A stretch of DNA of 64,000 nt from assembly GCF_003007785.1 (NCBI RefSeq), contig NZ_PXOH01000009.1:92334-156333 (forward strand). Direction: 5' to 3'. The position numbers were made by a program, and so were the translations under genes. This DNA comes from Aphanothece hegewaldii CCALA 016. GTDB lineage: Bacteria; Cyanobacteriota; Cyanobacteriia; Cyanobacteriales; Microcystaceae. Below the pieces are notes generated by a model, which saw only the letters and a program-made list of their open reading frames with translations, was not told where the DNA came from and made no database searches. This document shows, in pieces, positions 28,352 through 37,341 of this stretch; position 1 is the stretch's first letter, and every line of letters begins with the position of its first letter.

Positions 28352-29302
28352 ATGCACAAACGTTTAGTTAACCATTGCACTATCGACCTAACTTTAATTC
28401 CTGATGGGCCAATTTTAATTAAATCTGGTAGACAGGGGGCAGATCCTACTAAGCCCGATATGGAATTTGTTGAAACTTATTATCGAGGCAAACGTACAAT
28501 CTATTTACCTGGAAGTAGTCTAAAAGGCGCAATTCGCGCTCATGCTGAAAGGATTGTGCGAACTGTAGGACAAGAAAACCCAAACAATAAAAATCCAAAC
28601 ATTCCTTGGGCTAGTAATCCTTTAAAAGATCAACGAGATCATTGGAAAAAGAAAAACTCTGTAGAAATATACAAATTATCTAGCTTTACAGAACAGATGT
28701 TTGGTAATACATCTATCGCTAGTAGAGTTAGAATTGAAGATGCTTACCCAGTTGATGTTACCTCATTAAATATTGAAGAAAGAAATGGAGTAGCCATAGA
28801 TCGCGTTTTTGGTTCGGTAGCCGTAGGGCCATTTAACTATCAAGTTTGCACGTCTGGAGAATTTCAAACTAAAATTCACCTCAAGAATTTTACTCTAGCT
28901 CAATTGGGGCTAATTGGTTTAGTATTACGAGATTTGAATGATGGTTGGTTTGGTTTAGGTTTTGCCAAATCGCGGGGATTAGGAACAGTTAAAGTTCAAT
29001 ATAATTCAGCAGTTGTGCAATACCCAGGTTGTGAAGTTAAGAACAAACAAATTTATAGTTTTGCCAGTCAACAGCCTTTAGGTTCGCATACTGCTCTCTT
29101 GGGTGTAGGAGAATTTTTAATAGACAATGAATATAATTTCCCAAAACCCGACAGCCACAAAGAGACTCCTGTAGCTTTTGAACCAATGGAGTTAGGATTT
29201 GGAATACAACAAACTTGGACGGGTGAAGAACCAGTTAAATGTTTATTTAGAAAAGCAGTGCAGTCTTGGAGCTTGGTTTTACGCGGAGGTACAGCCGCAT
29301 GA
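28352..29302 (+). CDS. Cas7-family RAMP, backbone subunit 3
   Basis: A 316-residue RAMP with YLPGSSLKGAIRAHAERI and FGLGFAKSRGLGTVKVQ near the middle-to-end, then about 80 further residues. Asp36 in KPDMEFVET could be the catalytic Asp of the Csm3 loop. RNGVAIDRVFGSVAVG matches the thumb segment of subunit 2, suggesting these two arose by duplication. Its stop overlaps the csx19 start (ATGA). No clear ribosome site is seen. Confidence 0.86.
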   Translation: MHKRLVNHCTIDLTLIPDGPILIKSGRQGADPTKPDMEFVETYYRGKRTIYLPGSSLKGAIRAHAERIVRTVGQENPNNKNPNIPWASNPLKDQRDHWKKKNSVEIYKLSSFTEQMFGNTSIASRVRIEDAYPVDVTSLNIEERNGVAIDRVFGSVAVGPFNYQVCTSGEFQTKIHLKNFTLAQLGLIGLVLRDLNDGWFGLGFAKSRGLGTVKVQYNSAVVQYPGCEVKNKQIYSFASQQPLGSHTALLGVGEFLIDNEYNFPKPDSHKETPVAFEPMELGFGIQQTWTGEEPVKCLFRKAVQSWSLVLRGGTAA

Positions 29303-29736
29303 GTTTTGTAGGTGTAAGGCAACTTTCCACAGCCGATGAGTTGAAAGAATTATTAACTCAGCAAGCTGATCTCCATAGCTACTATTTTCTCCGTTGGTTT
29401 CATAAAGTCAGTGGTATTGTTAAAGATTTACCATCAGATTTTCCAAGTCCAGAAGGGCAAATGTTTAGTGAAAACTATGAACTACGCTGGAAACAAAATA
29501 AAAAAGGCTATGAAGTTTTACTACTAAGTGAGACTGATGCAGATTCGAGATTTACGCCTGTGGGAAAAACTTGGAAAACTCGATTAAGACCTGCACAGGT
29601 TTACTCTGATGATGAAACTCGTTTTCCAAATAAATTTAGGAACGAATGTCATAATCTAGCTCAACGCTATTTCATTGATCAACAAACTGGTACTGTACAA
29701 TTTATTGCTTTAACTATAAATCTTAAAAAGAGCTAA
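29299..29736 (+). CDS. csx19: Csx19, type III-D accessory subunit
   Basis: A 145-residue protein. I chose the ATG at 29299 because it overlaps the upstream stop, rather than the longer in-frame start at 29266 that would read through the end of the Cas7 gene. SFVGVRQLSTADELKELL, YYFLRWFHKVSGI, ENYELRWKQNKKGYEVLLLS and RPAQVYSDDETRF resemble the Csx19 family (TIGR03984), found only with type III-D complexes, where it is a subunit near the crRNA. Its precise role is unclear. Confidence 0.75.
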   Translation: MSFVGVRQLSTADELKELLTQQADLHSYYFLRWFHKVSGIVKDLPSDFPSPEGQMFSENYELRWKQNKKGYEVLLLSETDADSRFTPVGKTWKTRLRPAQVYSDDETRFPNKFRNECHNLAQRYFIDQQTGTVQFIALTINLKKS

Positions 29737-29743
29737 AAATTTT

Positions 29744-30778
29744 ATGACTAACTCATCAGAAGAAATGGATACTTCTAAGCCTTATAAATTGATACCTTTT
29801 CCCGATGAATTACCTAGCCTAAAGCCTCCTGCTGGACATGATAAATTTCTTGACAACTGTCTACATGGAACTTTATTTCTAACTCTAACTGTGAAAACGC
29901 CTCTGCATATTTCAACAGGTGTAGTCGTCATGGGAGAAGACATTAGTAACAGCAGTATCCCTTTAATCCAAACTATGACGCAGGGAGTGAAGAAAGAACT
30001 TATTATCCAAGGTAGTTCTCTAAAAGGTTGTATTAGAGCCGTGTATGAAGCACTTACAAATAGCACTCTAGGTGTCGCTTCTAAGGAAGTTCGAGATAAT
30101 ATATCTAATAAAAAGCGATTACCTTGCTTAAAAAAAGAAGAACTTTGTCCTGCTAGTCGAATATTTGGCGCAATGAATTGCCAAGGATTAGTTAAATTTA
30201 CTGATGCTAAATGTGAGCAGGTATATTCAATCGGTTTCATGCCTTCTTTATATTCTCCCCAACCACAGTTCAGTGATAGAACTTTTAATTCTGAGTATTT
30301 TGACGATAATGAGCAAGTTAGAGGACGAAAATTTTATTATCAAACAAATAGAGCTATTGATTCAGGAGAAAAAGGAATATCAGTACAGCAAGCTGGAACT
30401 GAATATATTTTTACAACTTCGTTACAGTTTATGAATCTGAAGTCAGAAGAATTAGGAACATTGTTAATTATCTTAGGGCAAGATCCTCAATATCCAATTG
30501 CTTTGAAGGTAGGGGCAGGTAAACCAATTGGGATGGGAACAATGACAGTAGAAATAACAGAAACAAGAGTAATACAAGGTAAGAAGGAATTGTGCGATCG
30601 CTACTCTACTTATACTCCTCCAGAAACAGAGTTTTTAACTGGTAGTTTACAGCAAGAATTTATCGAGAAACAAATTAAAGCTGCTAAAAGCAATTTAATT
30701 GAGATAACACAATTAGAGGAACTTAAGAATGTTCTTGGTTATCCAACAAATCGTCAACCTCCAGAAGGAGTCTACTAA
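29744..30778 (+). CDS. Cas7-family RAMP, backbone subunit 4 (probably non-catalytic)
   Basis: A 344-residue RAMP with a 45-residue N-terminal extension before the first strand (LFLTLTVKTPLHIST). IIQGSSLKGCIRAVYEAL and KVGAGKPIGMGTMTVEI are the RAMP signatures, and CPASRIFGAMNCQGLVKF is the middle motif. In the catalytic loop the segment reads ISNSSIPLIQT, with no Asp where the other Cas7 proteins have one. It may be the complex-capping Csm5/Cmr6-like subunit. Confidence 0.85.
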   Translation: MTNSSEEMDTSKPYKLIPFPDELPSLKPPAGHDKFLDNCLHGTLFLTLTVKTPLHISTGVVVMGEDISNSSIPLIQTMTQGVKKELIIQGSSLKGCIRAVYEALTNSTLGVASKEVRDNISNKKRLPCLKKEELCPASRIFGAMNCQGLVKFTDAKCEQVYSIGFMPSLYSPQPQFSDRTFNSEYFDDNEQVRGRKFYYQTNRAIDSGEKGISVQQAGTEYIFTTSLQFMNLKSEELGTLLIILGQDPQYPIALKVGAGKPIGMGTMTVEITETRVIQGKKELCDRYSTYTPPETEFLTGSLQQEFIEKQIKAAKSNLIEITQLEELKNVLGYPTNRQPPEGVY

Positions 30779-30780
30779 TA

Positions 30781-31401
30781 ATGATTACTGAATCATCAAC
30801 TGAAGCAATGACAGATGAGGAATGGGAAATTGCTCATGCGATCGCTCATTCTCTGAGTAAAGAACAATTAAGAATTGATGCTAAATCAGATGGAATTGTT
30901 AATGAGTTTAAAAAAACAATCTCCTATTTTAGTAGTTTATCTCATCGAGAGGATGCACAGACTCATTTTTTAAGATATATAAAAATCTTAGTTGAAAATG
31001 CTGAAAACATTGGACATAGTAATCAAACTTTTGATTATTATCGTTCTCTTGAAAAGATTTATCGTAAGTATCTGCAAGACGCTCAAGTAGATACTATAAA
31101 ATTACTAAAAATTATAGGATGGTCATCACGCTTGTTTCGTTATTACAAATATAATCCTATTGCAGAGGTACTATTTACGCCACTTAAAAAGCATCAATTT
31201 AAAGTGGATGATCTTCTTGATGCAAGAGTAGTCAAAAAGAACAGTAAAGGGAGCAAAGTTACTTATGAAATTCAAGAAAATCAGTATTATGAAAAAGAAA
31301 CTAAAAATTTTGCAGTTATTCCTGAAAGTGGCTTAGTAAAAGTCAGAATTGTATCTTTAAATCTTGACGAAAGTATTAATCATGTGAAATTTGTAAAGTA
31401 A
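30781..31401 (+). CDS. Unassigned protein between type III-D and cas3; possible small subunit
   Basis: A 206-residue protein with an AGGAG site, not recognised. Residues 1-125 look helical (SKEQLRIDAKSDGIVNEF, AQTHFLRYIKILVENAENI, YYRSLEKIYRKYLQDA), a profile somewhat like Csm2-type small subunits. The last 70 residues look like beta strands (VDDLLDARVVKKNSKGSK, GLVKVRIVSLNLDESI). Its stop overlaps the cas3 start by one base, so it is the bridge between the two systems. It could be a Cas11 with an added domain; the evidence is weak. Confidence 0.45.
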   Translation: MITESSTEAMTDEEWEIAHAIAHSLSKEQLRIDAKSDGIVNEFKKTISYFSSLSHREDAQTHFLRYIKILVENAENIGHSNQTFDYYRSLEKIYRKYLQDAQVDTIKLLKIIGWSSRLFRYYKYNPIAEVLFTPLKKHQFKVDDLLDARVVKKNSKGSKVTYEIQENQYYEKETKNFAVIPESGLVKVRIVSLNLDESINHVKFVK

Positions 31402-34127
31402 TGATTAATTTTAACAACTATTTCCAAACTTTAACAGGATTTACACCGCGACAGTTTCAGATAGAGACGATTCAAAATATCCTGAATTATCATAATACGA
31501 TTCTTCGCGCACCAACTGGATCGGGAAAAACGGAAACCGCGATCGCACCTTTTCTCTTTGCTAAATCTTTTAATTATGATTTTCCAAATAAGCTGATTTA
31601 TGTTGTTCCTTTACGGACTTTAGCAAATAGTTTACGTCAGCGTGTACAGAAATATATTGACAAATGGCAAGCTATTTACCCTCTTTCTCGTCGTTTAGTT
31701 GTTACTTTACAAACGGGTGAAAATCCAGAAGATCCCTGTTTTGAAGGGGATATTATTTTCTGTACGATCGATCAGATGTTAAGCAGTTTTCTCAATATTC
31801 CTTTTTCAGTGGGTAGAGGTTCAGCTAATGTTAATGCAGGAGTATTTTTTACCTCTTATTTAGTGTTTGATGAATTACATTTATTAGATGCCGATCGCGC
31901 TTTTACAACCGTTCTCAAAGTGTTACAACAAATTAATGGTCTCACACCTTTTCTATTAATGACGGCAACTTTAACCGATGAACTTGTACAGCAAGTTAGC
32001 ACAGAAATTAATGATAGTCAATTAAATTTTATTAAAGTTAATGATTCGGATTTGTTAGAAATTGAAGGCGATCGTCAACGATATTTTGATGTTATTTCGA
32101 CTCCTTTAAGTGCAGAAGTTATTTTAAATGATATTCAGCAAAATCAACGTAAGCGAGTCATAGTTATCTGTAATACTGTTTCTCAATCTCAAGGATTATT
32201 TAGAGATTTAGACGAATTAAATGAAGCAGGAGACTTAGATATTACTTTACTCCATTCTCGGTTTTTACCAGAAGATAGAGCTAAAAAAGAGAAGTATCTT
32301 ACAGAAAAGTTTTCTCAAGATTCTTTAGATGATGGAATTTGTTATGTTCTAATTTCTACTCAAGTGATTGAAGTAGGTTTGAATATTACTTGTGAGGTGA
32401 TGCACACTCATTTATGTCCGATGAATAGTCTACTTCAGCGCGTAGGAAGATGTGCTAGGTTTAGAGGAGAAAAAGGAGAAGTTTATATTTATCAATCGAT
32501 TGAATTTTCAGCAGTTAATCTAGAATTAGCGGAACAAGATTTAGAAGATGAACCCGATAAATTGATACTTGGTAGGGGTTTAGAAATAAAACCAAATTTA
32601 GAAACCACATCCAATTTAGAAAATAAACCAAATTCACCTACCAAACGAAAGCGTTTATATCCACCCTATGAAAATGATGTTTGTGAACTGACTTGGAATG
32701 TTTTACAGACGCATAACCCGACAGAAAAAATTACTTTTAATCATGAAACAAATTGGATTAATCAAGTACATTGTAGCGAAGATATTAAAAACTTTGAACG
32801 ACGCAAAAATAATCGTGGTGAGTTTGAGCAAAATTGGGATAAAGCTGTGTTTGCAGGAGAACAATCACAAGCAAGTAAGTTAATTCGTTTAGTAGACAAT
32901 CGTACTGTTTTTATCTGGGAAGATCAAGCGATTATTATTGATGGTGATGCTGATGATGATCAAGTTGATGTCAGTAAGCTACCTGTGTTCTCTATTCCAA
33001 AAACAACTTTATGTAAGGTTTATCAGGATGTCAAAGGTGAGGGTTATCGTCGAGGTTGGATTTTTGGTAAAATCTGTTATCGAAAAAGTGAAGATAAAGA
33101 AGGTTATACTCAAGAATCTAATATCCCTATTTCTTCTTATTCCGAGTTGGTGAGTAGTCCTAGATTACTTTTAAATCAAAATTATGCTTATTATGATAAC
33201 CAAATTGGTTTAGTTATGGGTTTAGATGTTGAACGGTTTAATCTAGATTCTCATAAAAGTCAATTTAGTTTATACCAAAAACAGAAAAAACAAAAATTGA
33301 GTGAGTATCGCTATCACATGGATACTTATATTGGACATTTGGGGATGATGTGGACTTGTTGGAATAAATCTTTTATTTCTAATGATGGTAAAAATTTGAT
33401 CAGTGTGAAAGATGAACTTTTATCCTTTGGTGGTAAGTTTATCCAAGTTAAAATTTTTCCTCATGTTTCCCGACAAGATGCTGCGGTTTTGTTTGAATGC
33501 TTAGTATTTTTGGCTATTTTGACTCATGATTTGGGTAAGTTACAGATTAAATGGCAAGATTGTATGAGGGGATGGCAAACGATCGCATACAACACATATC
33601 ATGGTAAAGATCCTAAATCCTATCTACTTGCCCATACTGATTATAATCCTGATGATCGGGAACAGAAAAAGGCTTTAAAAGATCATGAAAAACGGAATAA
33701 ACGTCCTAACCATGCGGTTGAGGGTGCATTTATCGCTCAAGAAATTTTAGCAGAATCTCTAGGAGTATTGTTAGAGGATTTTCAAGCAACAGAGGAGCAA
33801 TTTACTAATCTTATACAAATTATTCTAATGGCTATTGGTCGTCATCATACTGCTTGGGCGATGGGATGGAAATCAGTTGATCTAGCAAAAATAGGAATAG
33901 TGAAATTACATCCTGATGCAATAAAGATTATAGAGCAAAGTTGGAACCGTCTTTTACCCTCGCATTTACCCCTACAACCTGCTACTATTACCCAACTCTC
34001 TTACCCGTTAGAAGAAGTTTTTAGTTTAGATGACATCACCAGTGATGATGAGGAGTTTTATCAATTGTACCTGTTAGTAGTGCGGGCTTTACGTTTATGC
34101 GATCGTCGTGCTGTCCAACTTCAGTAA
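31401..34127 (+). CDS. cas3: Cas3, helicase-nuclease with C-terminal HD domain
   Basis: A 908-residue Cas3, the DNA-degrading enzyme of type I interference. The helicase comes first: Q-motif FTPRQFQIETIQ (14-25), Walker A APTGSGKTET (37-46), DELH at 157-160, MTATL, then VLISTQVIEVGLNI and LLQRVGRCARF (motifs V and VI). The HD nuclease is at the C-terminus: ILTHDLGK with His709-Asp710, then NHAVEGAFIAQ and IGRHHTAW. Most Cas3 proteins have the HD domain first, so this order is less usual. It overlaps the upstream gene by one base. Confidence 0.93.
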   Translation: MINFNNYFQTLTGFTPRQFQIETIQNILNYHNTILRAPTGSGKTETAIAPFLFAKSFNYDFPNKLIYVVPLRTLANSLRQRVQKYIDKWQAIYPLSRRLVVTLQTGENPEDPCFEGDIIFCTIDQMLSSFLNIPFSVGRGSANVNAGVFFTSYLVFDELHLLDADRAFTTVLKVLQQINGLTPFLLMTATLTDELVQQVSTEINDSQLNFIKVNDSDLLEIEGDRQRYFDVISTPLSAEVILNDIQQNQRKRVIVICNTVSQSQGLFRDLDELNEAGDLDITLLHSRFLPEDRAKKEKYLTEKFSQDSLDDGICYVLISTQVIEVGLNITCEVMHTHLCPMNSLLQRVGRCARFRGEKGEVYIYQSIEFSAVNLELAEQDLEDEPDKLILGRGLEIKPNLETTSNLENKPNSPTKRKRLYPPYENDVCELTWNVLQTHNPTEKITFNHETNWINQVHCSEDIKNFERRKNNRGEFEQNWDKAVFAGEQSQASKLIRLVDNRTVFIWEDQAIIIDGDADDDQVDVSKLPVFSIPKTTLCKVYQDVKGEGYRRGWIFGKICYRKSEDKEGYTQESNIPISSYSELVSSPRLLLNQNYAYYDNQIGLVMGLDVERFNLDSHKSQFSLYQKQKKQKLSEYRYHMDTYIGHLGMMWTCWNKSFISNDGKNLISVKDELLSFGGKFIQVKIFPHVSRQDAAVLFECLVFLAILTHDLGKLQIKWQDCMRGWQTIAYNTYHGKDPKSYLLAHTDYNPDDREQKKALKDHEKRNKRPNHAVEGAFIAQEILAESLGVLLEDFQATEEQFTNLIQIILMAIGRHHTAWAMGWKSVDLAKIGIVKLHPDAIKIIEQSWNRLLPSHLPLQPATITQLSYPLEEVFSLDDITSDDEEFYQLYLLVVRALRLCDRRAVQLQ

Positions 34128-34131
34128 TTTT

Positions 34132-34151
34132 TCGGAAGAATATACTTCCGA
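34132..34151. other. Hairpin between cas3 and cas8
   Basis: TCGGAAG / CTTCCGA, a perfect 7-bp stem around AATATA, five bases after the cas3 stop. It has no following T run on the + strand, so it is not a classic terminator; it might affect mRNA processing or read-through within the operon. Confidence 0.5.
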
Positions 34152-34190
34152 GACAGATATAGAATAACAACAACATTTAAACCGATCGTA

Positions 34191-36020
34191 ATGGTAACAA
34201 TTTTACGGGTACCGAAACAATTTAATACCTGTGCAGATATCTGTCGAACGTTAGGACTAGCAAACCTAACAGAACGTGCTTTGAGTATTGCACAGATGAA
34301 AAAGGAAATACAACTAAAAGATCTAGGAACATACTATGAGATTAAATTGAGTATAGATGTGGATTTAGATGAGATCGCAAAGCTATCTTATTTTGATGCG
34401 TTTCCTCTCGTCTACGGACAGAAAACCGACACGAGTAAGCTTCCCATTGAGCAAACCAATGCTTTTAATGTGGTTTTGGAAGTAGAAAAACGCAAACGGT
34501 ATTTAGAGTACAAATATCAACAGCGTATCAAGAAAATAGAAGTACAAGAAGAAATAGATCCACCTGATGCTAGGACACAAAACGGAGCAATTTTAATTCA
34601 AGTAAGTCGTGAAGACAAGAAAAATCCACTTAAGCATAACTCTCTTTGGTTAGATACATGGAACATTAAAAATAATTTTGGATTTTTTTTAGTTTCAATT
34701 ATTAAAGCATTTAGTAAATACCCTGAAAGTGCTAGTGGATATTTCGTCAAACATTTTCAGCAACAAACAGGGAAAAAACTTCCTACTCAAACCAGTTCAG
34801 TTAAACTTTATTTTCCGAATGCGGTATTTGGAGTTAACCGACTAAAAGCAGATGGGAAAAATGAGTTTAGTTCTCAGAAAGCAGACTGGTTAGATACTTG
34901 GTTGATAGCAGGGGGAATCTTTCAATATGCGATCGCAGAACGGGTTAAAGTTTCTGAAAAATCCTTTGACTGGCGCTTAGTGGTACTAGATCCCCAAGAT
35001 ATTACCCTTAATGAATATTCTAAAGTTTTGAATCAACTACGGCAATACGATCCTCCGAGTGGTAGTCATGGTGTCGCTAAATTCGACGCGGAATTATCTC
35101 TAAAATTTACTAAGGAGTTGTTGAATTACTATCCCGTCAATTCTTCCTCGGCGAATACACAAAAAAGGAGATTTGTCAAGAAATCCGTTAAAGATCAAGT
35201 CAAAGGATTTAAAGGAATTCACTTTAACTCAAAAGGTCAAGTTTATGGAGTAAAAGATATTTTTTCCTTTGGTTTACCTAGTTGGATCTCACCACAAACC
35301 CAAGCAGAGAAAATTACTTATCAAAAGATCTTAGACGAACATCTATGGATTATCAATCATCTTGCTCAAGATGAGGGTCATGCTGAACTTTTAACCGTCT
35401 ATCGAGACTTTATCACGACTGATAACCTACAAAGTTTTTTCCGCTTTAGCGCTAGTTACGGAGACTATATCACACGAAGTCTAGCTGATAGGGAGGAAAG
35501 AAAACCCCCACAATTTTCCATGCAAGGATTAGAAATTATGGTCAAAAATACCCAAAAAACTCAAGATTGGTCGATTAGTGAAATTACACAAAATCTAGGC
35601 TTTCTCAGGATTGCTCAAGCGATTAATAGCGCGACGGTTTATGCAGGATCGATCCGTGATGCTGAAGGTAAATCAAAAGAAACGGGATGGGAACGTATCT
35701 ACGGTTTAGCACAACGCTTAAGCAGTCAATCTGGTTCTAAGAAAGAATTTATCACAGAACTGACCGCCTTTCTCGCCAGCTATGAAAATGAGAACTTACG
35801 CATTGATGACAAACTCCAACAAGACGGGAAAAAACGTCGAATTTGGATAACTAAAGAAGATTTAGATCAACTGATTGCCTTAATTGATGATAAACGGTTT
35901 GGTTGCGCTTTGGTGGCTAATCTCTTAATTGCTTATGGATATGCGAAAGGATGGGGAAAAACAGCCGATAATTCCCCTAAAGATGCTACTGATGAGACAT
36001 TAGAACCTCTAGCTAGTTAA
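34191..36020 (+). CDS. cas8: Cas8-type large subunit of type I Cascade
   Basis: A 609-residue protein placed between cas3 and cas7, where the Cascade large subunit (PAM recognition) is expected. It starts VTILRVPKQFNTCADICRTLG and contains SLWLDTWNIKNNFGFFLVSII and ADWLDTWLIAGGIFQYAI, with a helical C-terminal half (LGFLRIAQAINSATVYAG, ALVANLLIAYGYAKGWGKT) that could act as the small-subunit part. I see no zinc-binding Cys cluster. Cas8 families diverge strongly, so the call rests largely on position and size; the subtype could be I-A, I-B or MYXAN-like. Confidence 0.75.
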   Translation: MVTILRVPKQFNTCADICRTLGLANLTERALSIAQMKKEIQLKDLGTYYEIKLSIDVDLDEIAKLSYFDAFPLVYGQKTDTSKLPIEQTNAFNVVLEVEKRKRYLEYKYQQRIKKIEVQEEIDPPDARTQNGAILIQVSREDKKNPLKHNSLWLDTWNIKNNFGFFLVSIIKAFSKYPESASGYFVKHFQQQTGKKLPTQTSSVKLYFPNAVFGVNRLKADGKNEFSSQKADWLDTWLIAGGIFQYAIAERVKVSEKSFDWRLVVLDPQDITLNEYSKVLNQLRQYDPPSGSHGVAKFDAELSLKFTKELLNYYPVNSSSANTQKRRFVKKSVKDQVKGFKGIHFNSKGQVYGVKDIFSFGLPSWISPQTQAEKITYQKILDEHLWIINHLAQDEGHAELLTVYRDFITTDNLQSFFRFSASYGDYITRSLADREERKPPQFSMQGLEIMVKNTQKTQDWSISEITQNLGFLRIAQAINSATVYAGSIRDAEGKSKETGWERIYGLAQRLSSQSGSKKEFITELTAFLASYENENLRIDDKLQQDGKKRRIWITKEDLDQLIALIDDKRFGCALVANLLIAYGYAKGWGKTADNSPKDATDETLEPLAS

Positions 36021-36049
36021 TACTTTTTTTATACAGGATGATACTTTTT

Positions 36050-36991
36050 ATGACTCAAGAACCGATTTTTGTCCATTCTATTTCGATTAGTGGTTTAATT
36101 TCCCTACAATTGCACGCTCTTAATAATGAAGGGAATGAAGGGAATCAATCGATGACCCGTCGTTATTATATTGTAGAAAAAGGTGATGCTGAACCTAAAT
36201 TCGTCAATGGGATTTCTGGGGATATGCTTAAACATATTCAAGCAGAACATCTTCAACGCATTGCAGTAGATGAAGGGTTAGCGTTATCTGAAGGGGGTAA
36301 ACAAGGTCATCCCGATCGCATTGGTTATGATCTTGATCAGAATTTACCCGTTTTCTCCGAAGATGACAAGGATTTAGCAACGAAAATACAAAAAGTCCTA
36401 CAGCGTTGTACAATCAGCGATCTAGAAGGATTTATGGTGACGGAAAAAAGAGGGCCAACACTAAAACGAGAATCCGTAATTGAATTCGGTACAGTAATAG
36501 GTGTACCTACTTTCGTCAAAACTCAGAGTTATTTTCATGCGAAATACGGTACTGAAAACCCGACACCCTATAATGTGCAGGTGAACTCTGGTTTATATGC
36601 AACTATCTTGAATATAGAAGCGTTTCGTATTGGTTATAATCCTCATACTTTCGATTATGCAATTAGTCCAACTGAACGCAAACAACGTTTAGACGCTTTA
36701 CTCAAAAGTATCCTCTATACCTATCTTCAACCCAATGGGGCCAAACGGAACACCCTTTTACCCCATCCTGATTATTTTGAAGGAACAATTTCTATTAGTA
36801 CCCGTCGTTGTCCTGCACCTATGGTAAGTCCTTTGGAGTTTGAATATCAACGTCAGATTACCAGTCTTGCTGATACCCTCAATCGGATCAATGGTGATGG
36901 AACAATACAAGTGTATTCCTTTGAAACGATCGCAGAATTCGCCGAACAAATCGAAGAACTCATCAATCTAATACAACCGTATCAAATGTAG
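36050..36991 (+). CDS. cas7: Cas7 (DevR/Cst2-type), Cascade backbone
   Basis: Backbone subunit of type I Cascade. I chose the ATG at 36050 (TQEPIFVHSISISG, 313 residues) over the one at 36038, because AGGA lies about ten bases before it and directly abuts the earlier one. FVHSISISGLISLQLHALNNEG is the DevR-family opening, with CPAPMVSPLEFEYQRQI near the end. DevR-type Cas7 occurs in I-B systems, hence the I-B-like label. Confidence 0.88.
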   Translation: MTQEPIFVHSISISGLISLQLHALNNEGNEGNQSMTRRYYIVEKGDAEPKFVNGISGDMLKHIQAEHLQRIAVDEGLALSEGGKQGHPDRIGYDLDQNLPVFSEDDKDLATKIQKVLQRCTISDLEGFMVTEKRGPTLKRESVIEFGTVIGVPTFVKTQSYFHAKYGTENPTPYNVQVNSGLYATILNIEAFRIGYNPHTFDYAISPTERKQRLDALLKSILYTYLQPNGAKRNTLLPHPDYFEGTISISTRRCPAPMVSPLEFEYQRQITSLADTLNRINGDGTIQVYSFETIAEFAEQIEELINLIQPYQM

Positions 36992-37067
36992 AGGATGACC
37001 TCACCCTAACCCTCTCCTAAATGGAAGATGAAAAATTAATTCGGTAATCATCTAAGTCTATCATCCA

Positions 37068-37227
37068 CCGTGAAATTGATTTCACGGCTCACAGCTAAAG
37101 TCGAGGGGCAGTAGGAGCGAACCTGCGTCGCCAGTTTAAACGCCCCGTCAGTTGAAACTGACTCTCTGTAAGGTTTCATAGTCCATTTTAATGGACTTTC
37201 GCTATCAGACAGTGAATTCATTCACTG
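37068..37227. repeat. Row of four palindromes in the cas7-cas5 gap
   Basis: The 350-base gap (36992-37341) interrupts an otherwise tight operon. It holds four perfect short palindromes: CCGTGAAATTGATTTCACGG (37068-37087), GTCAGTTGAAACTGAC (37147-37162), GTCCATTTTAATGGAC (37181-37196) and CAGTGAATTCATTCACTG (37210-37227). Such strings recall dispersed intergenic repeats of cyanobacteria, probably non-autonomous mobile elements. No ORF or promoter is evident in the rest of the gap. Confidence 0.7.
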
Positions 37228-37341
37228 GCGATCTAATGGACTAACCAAATTACCTGATTATTTATTCAATTTTCATAAAAGGAGAGAGAACTGTAAACAG
37301 AGTAAATGTAGTGGTTTAATCTCCTTTACCCAATCAAAAAT

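Noticed and set aside
29782..30240. 152-codon minus-strand frame opposite the fourth Cas7
   Set aside because: The Cas7 motifs on the + strand explain the region; the reverse frame has no recognisable domain.
36038..36052. Earlier ATG for the type I cas7
   Set aside because: The AGGA motif directly abuts this ATG, leaving no spacing, and is correctly spaced for the ATG at 36050.
36050..36991. Possible CRISPR-associated transposon because of the DevR-type Cas7
   Set aside because: cas3, cas1, cas2 and cas4 are present, and there are no tnsA, tnsB, tnsC or tniQ genes in the window.
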